Shown here piece by piece: positions 1 through 6,350 of a stretch of DNA of 10,506 bases (positions within the stretch are counted from its first letter, which is position 1; each line of letters opens with the position of its first letter). The stretch is taken from NCBI GenBank assembly GCA_002362735.1, contig DEUU01000186.1, positions 1-10,506 on the forward strand, read 5' to 3'. Source of the DNA: Dehalococcoidia bacterium UBA3254. Lineage in GTDB: Bacteria; Chloroflexota; Dehalococcoidia; Dehalococcoidales; UBA3254. Position numbers and translations under genes: made by a program. The notes beneath the pieces were generated by a model. The model was given only the letters and a program-made list of their open reading frames with translations, was not told the origin of the DNA and searched no databases.

Positions 1-2
1 AT

Positions 3-479
3 ACCACGGCTTATTCTCCGGGCACCTACCAGGAGCATAACGGAATCATCCACCACGGAGCCAAGGTACTCTATGCTCTGAGTGAAGCCACAGTACCCCG
101 AATCGCGGTGACTCTGCGCAAGATGTACGGCGGCGGAATCCTGGGAATGGGCGTAGATAATGGAATGGGAACAGATATGGTTTTTGCCTGGCCAACCACC
201 GAAATGGGAATGTTAGGGGCCAAGGAGACGGTAGAGCTATTCCATCAGGAAGATATCAAGAAGTCTCCGAATCCGGAGGCACTCCGGCAAGAGCTGATCA
301 ACATCTATCAAAGCCGCTACGGCAATCCTTTTTCCGGCGTCTCCGAGGGCAGGTTTAATATTGAGAATGTAATCGAGCCCAGGGAAACCCGGGTAAGCTT
401 AATTGAGGCTTTGAGACTGCTCAGCCGTAAGAAAAAGCCGGCGAAATATCCCAAAAAACATGGGAATATTCCGTTATAG
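3..479 (+). CDS. acyl-CoA carboxylase carboxyltransferase (beta) subunit, C-terminal fragment
   Basis: Only the last 158 residues are in the window; the gene starts upstream, and the in-frame GTG at 108 is internal. The family moves a carboxyl group between biotin and an acyl-CoA (propionyl/methylmalonyl-CoA carboxylases and decarboxylases) in the cytoplasm. Visible family marks are a PGTYQEHNGII segment at the left edge, HHGAKVLYALSEATVP, an AWPTTEMGMLGAK segment, the VIEPRETR motif and the typical tail KKHGNIPL. The loop after TLRKMYGG reads GILGMGV, whereas propionyl-CoA carboxylases usually have something like AYDVM. This suggests a divergent subgroup, so the substrate cannot be named. 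The stop codon overlaps the last codons of the convergent gene on the other strand. Its link to the sugar genes is probably only positional. Family assignment is secure; exact enzyme is not. Confidence 0.9.
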   Translation, partial: TTAYSPGTYQEHNGIIHHGAKVLYALSEATVPRIAVTLRKMYGGGILGMGVDNGMGTDMVFAWPTTEMGMLGAKETVELFHQEDIKKSPNPEALRQELINIYQSRYGNPFSGVSEGRFNIENVIEPRETRVSLIEALRLLSRKKKPAKYPKKHGNIPL

Positions 480-944
480 AGGGACCTTTTCCAACCAGGC
501 AGATTGCCAAAAATAGAAGCAATTCCTCCCGCAGGGGTGCAAGTAAGCGGTTTTCCCATCGCAATAAGACCCTTCTAGCAGGAAAACGCTGTTACATTTG
601 CACATTTTTTGTTTGGTCTCGTCAAAAAAGCTTTCCACTTTCTTGAAAACACGGTATTCTTTCCCACAATTTTGGTACATTCCTGTCTGGAAGGTGCAGC
701 CTTTCGTTTTGCGCTGCTTATTCAGGGTCGATTGAATTTCTCGTCTCGAACGGACCCGGACAATGTCACCGGACTGAATCGAGTCGCGATTTAATACTGA
801 GACCTTTGGAGATTTACACTCTGACTTAAAAAATTGAAGTGTTTTTTTGCGGTAATAACGGACTTTCCGGATGCAGAACTGCATCCTGTCATTAGCCCAG
901 GTATTTCCTCGCTCCATTTCACTAATAGCTAGCAATTGACACAT
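474..944 (-). CDS. cysteine-rich protein with N-terminal extension, paralogue of the next gene upstream
   Basis: 156 aa, function unknown. The C-terminal part (about residues 55-154) aligns with the protein encoded at 955-1281: SGDIVRVRSRREI, GCTF, NCGKEYRVFKKVESFFDE, CDG, then CGRNCFYFWQ and a WLEKV tail. Five cysteines line up between the two (residues 83, 93, 128, 138 and 142); two more (115, 117) are private to this copy. CDG followed by CxxxC could bind a metal, which is inference. Residues 1-54 form a basic extension (RKVRYYRKK region) absent from the shorter paralogue. The ATG at 944 is supported by an AGGA box that overlaps the upstream gene's stop, 10 bp away, so translation may be coupled. 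From memory, similar small proteins ending CQAGC..FW..AWL occur near envelope-sugar genes in other bacteria; I cannot search for this. The gene converges on the carboxyltransferase with a 6-bp overlap. Confidence 0.75.
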   Translation of the reverse strand: MCQLLAISEMERGNTWANDRMQFCIRKVRYYRKKTLQFFKSECKSPKVSVLNRDSIQSGDIVRVRSRREIQSTLNKQRKTKGCTFQTGMYQNCGKEYRVFKKVESFFDETKQKMCKCNSVFLLEGSYCDGKTAYLHPCGRNCFYFWQSAWLEKVPL

Positions 945-954
945 AATTGAATTC

Positions 955-1281
955 CTAAACCTTATCCAGCCAGTCTTGATGCCACATTAGAAAACAACTG
1001 TGATCACATACAGGTCCATGGTCGAAGCGGCCGTCACAGATTACATTCTGTAATATATAGATTGTTGATCGGGGCTGAAATGACCGCTTTCTACGTTCGT
1101 CAAAAAAACTCTCAACTACCTTCAAAACCGTATGAACATTTCCGCAGTAGTTCCACATCTGTTTGGTAAATGGACAACCGTCTGACCTGCCTGAAGGGTA
1201 AACAGACTTTAAAATCATTTCTTTTGACTTAATTCTAACAAGATCGCCAGTTTTAAAAGCAGGGGGATTTAGCGTTTTCAT
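955..1281 (-). CDS. small cysteine-rich protein, paralogue of the downstream gene
   Basis: 108 aa, function unknown. It carries the same plan as its downstream neighbour: TGDLVRIKSKE near residues 11-21, GCPF (Cys36), YCG (Cys46), a VVESFFDERR block at 55-64, CDG (Cys82), CDHSC (Cys92, Cys96) and a WLDKV C-terminus. The five cysteines are a plausible metal site or disulfide set; there is no signal peptide or membrane segment, which favours a cytosolic metal-binding role (inference). I chose ATG at 1281 because a GGAGA-type box precedes it and the TGD motif then falls near the N-terminus. A TTG at 1323 would add 14 unaligned residues. It lies 80 bp after the wbqC-like gene and 10 bp before its paralogue, in the same direction, so the three are probably one transcript. 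Confidence 0.75.
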   Translation of the reverse strand: MKTLNPPAFKTGDLVRIKSKEMILKSVYPSGRSDGCPFTKQMWNYCGNVHTVLKVVESFFDERRKRSFQPRSTIYILQNVICDGRFDHGPVCDHSCFLMWHQDWLDKV

Positions 1282-1361
1282 TCTCCATATCTCCAGGACC
1301 TGAATTTCGGCGGAAAGCGACAAGCCGGTTTGCTTTCTCAGCCGTAAAAGGGTATGGGGCC

Positions 1362-2069
1362 TCAGTCTTCAATGCAACCAGATTCTTTGATAATTTGAGC
1401 TGCGGCCGGCCCCATGTTGAACAGGAGATCAATGGCGGACAAGTTCGGCTCAAAGCCGGGGTACCTCTGTTTATATACCGGATGCTCGAGTTTAAAATAT
1501 TTAAGCCCCATATTATGCTGAGGAAATTTTTCAATATCCAGGTAATGCCGACCACTCGGACCGGAGAGGTAGGTGTTAGCTCCGGTACGGACCAATATAT
1601 TAATAATAAAATCAGTAGTATCAATTTCCGGGTTGATCCCGAAGTCACTCGCTTTATAGACCTCTACTTCGATCTTGAAGCTCTTTATCAAAAATAGAAT
1701 AATTTCCTGATTTATTTCCCAGAGAAATTTGAAATCCCGATGATATAATTCCTCAAAATAATCTTTGTAATCTTTAAAATATTCAGATCGGGCATAGTTC
1801 CTGGCGATAGTTTGCCAGTGAATATTTTGCCAGGACCGGTCTGTTGGCAGCATGACGTCACATAATCTGGCCCCGTTAAGCTTTCGGCCTATGGGTACGG
1901 TTAAATACCCCCATCCGGTATTAGTCCGGATTTTATTCCGGTTAAAAGTGCTTTTATCTCCCAGGGCAAATGTGTCCGCCAGGACAAAACAATGAGACTG
2001 CTTGATTTTACTGAAAAGACCGATCCAGGGAAGATAATTAGGTTGATGCGCCGTACCTATTTTCAACAT
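1362..2069 (-). CDS. WbqC-like family protein (copy A)
   Basis: 235 aa, full length. The N-terminal signature HQPNYLPW (residues 8-15) and NRNKI (43-47) with a following YLTVP identify the WbqC-like family (Pfam PF08889). Further conserved blocks are YLSGPSG (167-173), HPVYKQR (196-202) and DLLFNMGP (214-221). The family is found in O-antigen and other surface-polysaccharide clusters; a glycine or acyl transferase role on amino sugars has been suggested for one member (as I recall), but the chemistry is not established. It is the first gene of a minus-strand unit with two cysteine-rich genes downstream and has its own promoter. A closely related copy ends the cassette on the other strand (8162-8881); by hand alignment 42 of the first 60 residues are identical. 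The start is set by homology; the GAGGAA box sits very close to the ATG, and an AAGGAG lies further upstream. Confidence 0.88.
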   Translation of the reverse strand: MLKIGTAHQPNYLPWIGLFSKIKQSHCFVLADTFALGDKSTFNRNKIRTNTGWGYLTVPIGRKLNGARLCDVMLPTDRSWQNIHWQTIARNYARSEYFKDYKDYFEELYHRDFKFLWEINQEIILFLIKSFKIEVEVYKASDFGINPEIDTTDFIINILVRTGANTYLSGPSGRHYLDIEKFPQHNMGLKYFKLEHPVYKQRYPGFEPNLSAIDLLFNMGPAAAQIIKESGCIED

Positions 2070-2128
2070 TTCCTCTAATCAATTATTCTCCTTTTTCATA
2101 GCCAGTTTTTGTTTTAGCAATTAATTAG

Positions 2129-2157
2129 AGAATAAAGGTCTTCGTAACAAGGGTCAA
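2129..2157 (-). promoter_or_regulatory. sigma70-type promoter for the wbqC-like/cysteine-rich unit
   Basis: On the minus strand TTGACC (2157-2152) is followed after exactly 17 bp by TATTCT (2134-2129). These match the -35 consensus at 5 of 6 and the -10 consensus at 4 of 6. The predicted start near 2122 gives a leader of about 50 nt before the ATG at 2069, with two purine-rich Shine-Dalgarno candidates in it. Prediction by eye only. Confidence 0.55.
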
Positions 2158-2201
2158 GTGATTTATCCTAACTATTCCACCAAATTTCAGGTAATCACTT
2201 G
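2155..2201. repeat. widely spaced 9-bp inverted repeat over the -35 box
   Basis: CAAGTGATT at 2155-2163 and its exact reverse complement AATCACTTG at 2193-2201 are separated by 29 bp. The left arm overlaps the -35 hexamer of the minus-strand promoter. This geometry would suit two half-sites of a regulator that loops or covers the promoter, or it may be chance in AT-rich DNA. The nearby helix-turn-helix gene is a possible binder (inference). Confidence 0.4.
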
Positions 2202-2357
2202 GAAAGGCATTTCAGACTTTTCCAAACCGGAATATCCCAATGGTGGAGGCTAGCCCAGCGGTATATACTTATTTTCAAGATTATAGAGTTCAAATTACTT
2301 ATCTCATTTATGCATCTTTGCTTAGCCAAACTCTTGCTATCATTATCCATTTTGCAT

Positions 2358-2387
2358 TATTTAATATACTATAAGGTATATTAAATA
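2358..2387. promoter_or_regulatory. perfect 12-bp AT-rich inverted repeat, candidate operator
   Basis: TATTTAATATAC at 2358-2369 is followed by a 6-nt centre (TATAAG) and its exact reverse complement GTATATTAAATA at 2376-2387. It lies 96 bp upstream of the DNA-binding protein gene and contains -10-like words (TATACT, TATATT). It could be the operator for autoregulation of that gene, a promoter-embedded site, or an RNA hairpin in the leader. It lacks a GC stem and a following T-tract, so it is not a terminator. Confidence 0.5.
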
Positions 2388-2483
2388 TCAGTTATGTAAC
2401 ATAAACTCTCAAAAGCTAACGATCAAAGAGAAAACAAACAACGGGCAACCGGAGACAGTTTTAAGTATAAGGGAGGCGGGGAA

Positions 2484-2711
2484 ATGGTAAACTCTGTAAG
2501 AAATCGGATGTTGACCACCAGCGGTGTAGCCAAGATGTTATACGTACATATCAATACAGTGAGACGATGGAGCGACCAGGGTATCTTAAAACCGTATCGT
2601 ATTGGGCCACGCGGTGACCGCCGGTTCATACGTGATGACATCCTTCAATATCTAAATACTCAACATTATGGCAACGGAGAATCCGGAAGCAAAGAAAACG
2701 GGGTAAAATGA
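2484..2711 (+). CDS. small MerR/BldC-type helix-turn-helix DNA-binding protein
   Basis: 75 aa. Residues 10-57 form a winged helix-turn-helix of the MerR/excisionase type (HTH_17): LTTSGVAKMLYVHINTVRRW gives the helix-turn-helix with the usual T-x-RRW end, QGIL follows, and GPRGDRRF (41-48) is the wing leading to RDDILQYL. There is no effector or dimerisation domain as in full MerR proteins; this resembles BldC-like stand-alone regulators or phage-type excisionases. The start is firm: GGGAGG at 2471-2476 sits 7 nt before the ATG. The tail after residue 58 is polar and probably disordered. It stands alone between divergent and convergent neighbours, with no integrase nearby, so a transcription regulator is more likely than an excisionase. 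The inverted repeats upstream are possible targets. Family confident, target unknown. Confidence 0.88.
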   Translation: MVNSVRNRMLTTSGVAKMLYVHINTVRRWSDQGILKPYRIGPRGDRRFIRDDILQYLNTQHYGNGESGSKENGVK

Positions 2712-2716
2712 GGATC

Positions 2717-2763
2717 GAGTAATAAGAGGAGTGATCTGGTCTGAATCATTCCTCCTATTACTC
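2717..2763. terminator. hairpin between convergent genes, possible bidirectional terminator
   Basis: Arms of 19 nt (2717-2735 and 2745-2763) pair at 17 Watson-Crick positions with one G-U and one mismatch around a 9-nt loop. The right arm contains the glmS stop codon and last codons. Neither side has a strong T-tract, so it may end transcription weakly in both directions or protect 3' ends. Confidence 0.5.
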
Positions 2764-4539
2764 TACGGTGACGCTTTTAGCTAGATTACGGGGATAATCT
2801 ATCGGACAACCTTTAGACCTGGCTGTGTGGTAAGCCAAAAGCTGCAAAGGTATGACGTTAATAACAGGTGACAACAAATCCGCAACGCAGGGAACTTGAA
2901 TAACAATATCCGCAAAGGACTCAATAGCATCACATTTCGTATCAGCGAGGACAATTACGGGCGATTGCCTGGCTTTAATCTCTTTAATCGTATTGACCAT
3001 GGAGCTATAAACATTTCCTTGAGTAGCGATAGCTATCACGGGTGTATTTTTATCCAGTAAAGCAAAGGGCCCGTGTTTTAATTCACCCGCGGCATATCCC
3101 TCAGCGTGAATATAGGCAATTTCCTTCAGTTTCAGAGCCCCCTCCAAAGCAATCGGATAATTGATGCCTCTTCCAACATAAAAAACAGTATTATAATGGG
3201 TTAGAAATTCAGAACAATCTATAATCTGTTTCTCATTATCAAGCACTTGTGTCACCAGGGAAGGCAACTGCCGCACTCCAAAGGCTAGTTTTTCATATAT
3301 TTCCCGGCTGATCCGGCCGGAATAAAGAATGATTTTATAAAGCTCCATCAATTCAGCAATAAAGGTCTTGGTAGCCGCCACACTAACTTCTGGCCCGGCC
3401 CGGGTATAGATAACGTCATCCGCCAGCCTGCTGGCGGTGCTTCCCGGGACATTGGTAATTACTATGGTCCGGGAGTGTAACTCTTTTAGTTTCTTCAGGG
3501 GCATCAAAACGTCCGCTGTTTCCCCGGACTGAGTAATGGCGATCGTCGCGGAGGGAACTATAATGTGACTGCGGTGATTGAATTCAGAACCCAATTCGAC
3601 CCTGGTAGGAATTCCGAGATATTCTTCGATGATATATTTACCGATCAATCCGGCATGAAAAGAAGTACCACAGGCCAGTAGAAGGAGATCTCTTAAATCG
3701 GGGTCGAATGTCAAAGGCGGACTTTCGTCAAACTCCTTTACCAGATAATCATCGATGGAATCTCTGACTACCTGAAGCTCATCGTGTATTTCTTTTAGCA
3801 TAAAATGGTCATATCCGCTCTTCCCGACTTCTTTTTTATCCCAGATGACCTGATTCTCAGCCCTTTGGACGGATGCATGATTCCGGGTAATACTAATTTT
3901 ATCCTTAAAGATACAAGCAATATCTCCATCATCCAGATAAATGACTTTGTTTGCATAGTCCAGGATAGCCGGCACATCCGAGGCGATTAGTTTTTCCCCG
4001 TCTCCGAGGCCAATGACCAGGGGGCTATCTTTGCGACCTACCACCAGGCCATCAAAATTTTCCATAATAACAGCAATGGCAAAAGTCCCTTCTACCTCAT
4101 TTAAAGCTAATTCAACGGCTCTAACCAGATCGCCGTCAAGGTGCTTTTCAATCAAGTGGGGAATTACTTCAGTATCGGTCTCGGAAATTAAATGATGTCC
4201 TTCGCTAATTAGTTTCTGGCGGAGCTCCTGATAGTTACCAATTATGCCGTTGTGCACAACGGCGATTTTACCTGAGCAGTCCATATGAGGATGAGCATTG
4301 AGGGCGGTGGGAAACCCATGAGTTGCCCAGCGTGTATGACCGATTCCGAGTGTACCATTGAGGATGGGGGATACCTGATGTAATTTCTCCACTCTCACGG
4401 CGTCTTTATAGGTCATGACGTGGCTACCTGAGACTGCGATACCGCAAGAATCATAACCTCGATATTCTAATTTACTTAAACAATCCAGCAGAATAGGCTG
4501 AGCTTGTCTTTCCCCCACATATCCGACTATACCACACAC
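2758..4539 (-). CDS. glmS: glutamine-fructose-6-phosphate aminotransferase (isomerizing)
   Basis: 593 aa, full length for a family of about 600. It converts fructose-6-phosphate and glutamine to glucosamine-6-phosphate, the first step to UDP-GlcNAc for peptidoglycan and surface sugars, in the cytoplasm. The glutaminase domain starts with the nucleophile Cys2 (MCGIVGYVG) and has LEYRGYDS, GHTRWATHG (68-75) and HNGIIGNY (96-103). The first sugar-isomerase domain has CGTSFHAG (290-297), TQSGETADV (336-344) and VSVAATKTF. The second has GRGINYPIALEGALKLKE, HAEGYAAGELKHGP (478-491) and the C-terminal PRNLAKSVTVE. The start is a GTG at 4539, fixed by Cys2; an overlapping ATG is out of frame. Only a weak AAGG lies upstream, while a promoter-like pair sits so close that the message may be leaderless. 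No glmS ribozyme was recognised. Confidence 0.97.
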   Translation of the reverse strand: MCGIVGYVGERQAQPILLDCLSKLEYRGYDSCGIAVSGSHVMTYKDAVRVEKLHQVSPILNGTLGIGHTRWATHGFPTALNAHPHMDCSGKIAVVHNGIIGNYQELRQKLISEGHHLISETDTEVIPHLIEKHLDGDLVRAVELALNEVEGTFAIAVIMENFDGLVVGRKDSPLVIGLGDGEKLIASDVPAILDYANKVIYLDDGDIACIFKDKISITRNHASVQRAENQVIWDKKEVGKSGYDHFMLKEIHDELQVVRDSIDDYLVKEFDESPPLTFDPDLRDLLLLACGTSFHAGLIGKYIIEEYLGIPTRVELGSEFNHRSHIIVPSATIAITQSGETADVLMPLKKLKELHSRTIVITNVPGSTASRLADDVIYTRAGPEVSVAATKTFIAELMELYKIILYSGRISREIYEKLAFGVRQLPSLVTQVLDNEKQIIDCSEFLTHYNTVFYVGRGINYPIALEGALKLKEIAYIHAEGYAAGELKHGPFALLDKNTPVIAIATQGNVYSSMVNTIKEIKARQSPVIVLADTKCDAIESFADIVIQVPCVADLLSPVINVIPLQLLAYHTARSKGCPIDYPRNLAKSVTVE

Positions 4540-4885
4540 ATTTACTTTTTAACCTTAACGGGGAGTACTTTCAATTGACTTAACCCACCTTTTCCTATCA
4601 TTTTTTGGAGAAGATTTCGAAGGGGGAAATGTTTGGAGTGACAAGGTCCGATCTGACGATCAGGCTTAGGGGAGGAATAGAGACAAATGGCTTCATAACG
4701 GCTTATCTTGTGAAAAAGACGTTAAGGTGATGCAAGGGAGTATCCTTTACTCGTAAAAAGACTCCAAGTCAACCTTGAGTATTTAAATTGCTGCCCCCCT
4801 CTTGTGTATAACAGGATACTGTCAATAAATTAGAGTATAAAAATAAATAAGGACCAATATAACCAACTGGAAAAGGAGCGGTGAA
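4540..4885. other. intergenic region upstream of glmS
   Basis: A 346-bp gap between divergent genes. I see no convincing protein gene on either strand. A small hairpin GAGTA-TCCTT-TACTC lies near 4738-4752, and the right part (about 4820-4860) is very AT-rich. The minus strand also offers TTGACT with a 17-bp spacer to a poor -10 (TAAAGG) near 4735-4775 as an alternative distal glmS promoter. No glmS ribozyme core, T-box or other named RNA was recognised. Confidence 0.5.
4546..4574 (-). promoter_or_regulatory. candidate glmS promoter placing the start at the GTG
   Basis: On the minus strand TTGAAA (4574-4569) is separated by 17 bp from TAAAAA (4551-4546). Transcription would begin about 6-7 nt further on, at or next to the GTG at 4539. 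If real, glmS is read from a leaderless transcript, which would fit the poor Shine-Dalgarno site. The -10 match is only moderate (4 of 6). Confidence 0.35.
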
Positions 4886-5110
4886 GTGAATGTACGTTCT
4901 AAAAGACCCGGTTTTCTTTCTCGGGATGCACTTTTTGTTGGGCTTTGCGGTGGCTTTGTCAGTGTTCTCGTTGACACGGACCATCTTATCTGGCATTTTA
5001 GGGCATGGCACATACCGCTTTTGTTTATTAGTGGCCTTATCCTGTGCGGTTGCGGCGCATATCTTGGAAGACTATTTTTTAAGCTGGTTTTAAAAAACCG
5101 GCCTGAGTGA
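4886..5110 (+). CDS. small two-helix membrane protein with a DTDH motif
   Basis: 74 aa. A short basic N-terminus (NVRSKRPGF) precedes a hydrophobic helix at about 14-30, then D30-T-D-H33, a short linker with H42-I-P44, and a second helix at about 43-64 ending in a basic tail. Aspartate/histidine at a membrane edge resembles the DxDH motifs of YdjM/DUF457-type membrane hydrolases, but this protein is far shorter and the link is only suggestive. GTG at 4886 is chosen because GGAG at 4875-4878 lies 7 nt upstream. An ATG at 4890 opens a different frame that also codes for a hydrophobic 67-residue peptide; its spacing is worse and it lacks the DxDH/HxP pattern, so I prefer the GTG frame. It sits 103 bp before the sugar cassette and may be transcribed with it. 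Confidence 0.6.
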   Translation: MNVRSKRPGFLSRDALFVGLCGGFVSVLVDTDHLIWHFRAWHIPLLFISGLILCGCGAYLGRLFFKLVLKNRPE

Positions 5111-5149
5111 TTTAGAGCTAATTTGGTTGGAATGGTTAGGTTAAGACAC

Positions 5150-5178
5150 TTGAACAATGCTTAACAGACGGGTACTCT
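5150..5178 (+). promoter_or_regulatory. weak promoter candidate for the aminotransferase cassette
   Basis: TTGAAC (5150-5155) and TACTCT (5173-5178) are 17 bp apart, about 35 bp before the ATG at 5214. Matches are partial (4 of 6 and 3 of 6). It offers a start within the 103-bp gap after the small membrane protein gene; readthrough from that gene is the alternative. Confidence 0.25.
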
Positions 5179-5213
5179 GAAAACAGTGTGGGTTGGAGGT
5201 GTAGAGAATTATT

Positions 5214-6332
5214 ATGCGTATCCCAATGACCGACTTAACCAGCCAATATGATTCCATGAAAGAAGAAATTGACTCTGCGATCCAGCGAGTAATTGAATCC
5301 GGTCGGTTCATCCTCGGTCCCGAAGTTGAATCTTTCGAGGCAGAAGTAGCTTCATATTGCGGCACCCAGTTCGCAGTTGGAGTAGCCTCCGGGACTGATG
5401 CCTTAATCACCAGCCTGATTGCCTGCGGGGTTAAACCCGGAGACGAAGTAATTACGACGCCTTTTACGTTCATTGCCACAGCTGAGGCGATTACTCATTG
5501 CGGAGCCCGCCCGGTCTTCGTGGATATCGATCCGCGAACTTACAACATTAACCCGGAGGGGATCGAGTCCAGAATTACACCCCTGACAAAAGCTATCATA
5601 CCGGTCCATCTTTTCGGACAACCCGCAGATTTAAGCCCTATTCTCAATCTGGCTAAAAAACATAATCTTAAAATCATTGAGGACTGCGCTCAGGCTCTGA
5701 GCGCAGAATATCGGAATAAGAAGGTCGGTTCATGGGGCGATGCCGGCTGCTTGAGCTTCTTTCCTGCCAAGAACCTGGGGGCTTTCGGGGACGGCGGGGC
5801 AGTCGTTACCAACAATCCACAAATAGCGGACATGGTCAAATTATTACGCCAGCACGGGGCCAAATCTTCCTACTACCATGTTTTAACAGGTTTCACCAGT
5901 CGTCTGGACGCTCTACAGGCCGCAATACTTAGAGTAAAGCTAAAACGCCTGGATGAGTGGAGCAGTTTAAGACGTGAAAAAGCCTCGCTCTATTCCAAGT
6001 TATTGAGTGAAATTGGAGGAATTGAAACTCCTTACATATGCGAAAACTGCCTTACTTCGGCAAATTACTATACGGTCCGGTTACTCGATCACCACACTGA
6101 CCGTGGTGAATTGCGCCGTTATTTAGCCTCTAAAGGCATCGAAACCACTGTGTATTACCCATTGTCTTTGCATCTCCAGCCAGCTTATGAGTATTTAGGG
6201 TACAAAGCGGGTGATTTTCCCGAAAGCGAGTTAGCTCAACAGCAGGTAATCTCTTTCCCCATGTTTCCAGAAATTAAGCCAGAGCAGGTCTGCGAAGTGG
6301 TCAGCGAAGTAAAAGGGTTCCAGAAAAATTGA
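5214..6332 (+). CDS. DegT/DnrJ/EryC1/StrS-family sugar aminotransferase (first copy)
   Basis: 372 aa, normal family length. PLP-dependent enzymes of this group transfer an amino group, usually from glutamate, to a keto sugar linked to a nucleotide. Seen here: ILGPEVESFE near the N-terminus, ASGTDAL (59-64) for phosphate binding, TTPFTFIATAEAI (81-93), the cofactor aspartate in EDCAQ (Asp157) and the Schiff-base lysine in SFFPAKNLGAFGDGG (Lys186). The NLGAFGDGG type is common in FdtB/QdtB- and WbpE-like enzymes acting at the 3-keto position, so a 3-amino sugar product is a reasonable but unproven guess. The ATG at 5214 matches the usual family N-terminus; GGAGG is 14 nt away, with a nearer GAGA. 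It heads a cassette, with 18 bp to the deacetylase gene. A role for a surface glycan is inferred from context. Confidence 0.93.
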   Translation: MRIPMTDLTSQYDSMKEEIDSAIQRVIESGRFILGPEVESFEAEVASYCGTQFAVGVASGTDALITSLIACGVKPGDEVITTPFTFIATAEAITHCGARPVFVDIDPRTYNINPEGIESRITPLTKAIIPVHLFGQPADLSPILNLAKKHNLKIIEDCAQALSAEYRNKKVGSWGDAGCLSFFPAKNLGAFGDGGAVVTNNPQIADMVKLLRQHGAKSSYYHVLTGFTSRLDALQAAILRVKLKRLDEWSSLRREKASLYSKLLSEIGGIETPYICENCLTSANYYTVRLLDHHTDRGELRRYLASKGIETTVYYPLSLHLQPAYEYLGYKAGDFPESELAQQQVISFPMFPEIKPEQVCEVVSEVKGFQKN

Positions 6333-6350
6333 GACTCGGGTGACGAACTC

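Larger units (their letters stand above)
2070..2483. other. divergent intergenic region
   Basis: A 414-bp AT-rich gap between two divergent genes. It holds the minus-strand promoter, the CAAGTGATT inverted repeat and the perfect 12-bp inverted repeat listed separately. Between about 2200 and 2350 I see no convincing gene: the one open frame there (from a TTG near 2199) lacks a Shine-Dalgarno site and has no recognisable protein features. No tRNA-like or riboswitch-like structure was recognised. Confidence 0.6.

Noticed and set aside
1282..1323. Longer start (TTG at 1323) for the shorter cysteine-rich protein
   Set aside because: The extra 14 residues have no counterpart in the paralogue, and the ATG at 1281 has a better placed purine-rich box.
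2078..2098. Six-codon minicistron (ATG AAA AAG ... TGA) before WbqC-like copy A
   Set aside because: It is very short, its own ribosome binding site is absent, and it contains the AAGGAG that more simply serves as a Shine-Dalgarno element.
2199..2384. 61-aa open frame on the plus strand in the intergenic region
   Set aside because: TTG start, no Shine-Dalgarno site, AT-driven composition, and it runs through the inverted repeat.
2484..2711. Excisionase of an integrated element
   Set aside because: The protein has an excisionase-like fold, but no integrase, attachment-site repeat or phage gene is present in the window.
4540..4885. glmS ribozyme or other riboswitch upstream of glmS
   Set aside because: I could not recognise the conserved core or a matching fold; a covariance-model search would be needed to exclude a divergent one.
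4890..5093. Alternative 67-aa hydrophobic frame overlapping the small membrane protein
   Set aside because: Spacing from GGAG is 11 nt against 7 for the GTG frame, and the DxDH/HxP pattern is only in the other frame. Not fully excluded, so it is also raised as a finding.
4822..5157. Minus-strand 111-aa open frame opposite the small membrane protein
   Set aside because: No ribosome binding site or motif; it covers an AT-rich intergenic stretch and looks like a shadow.
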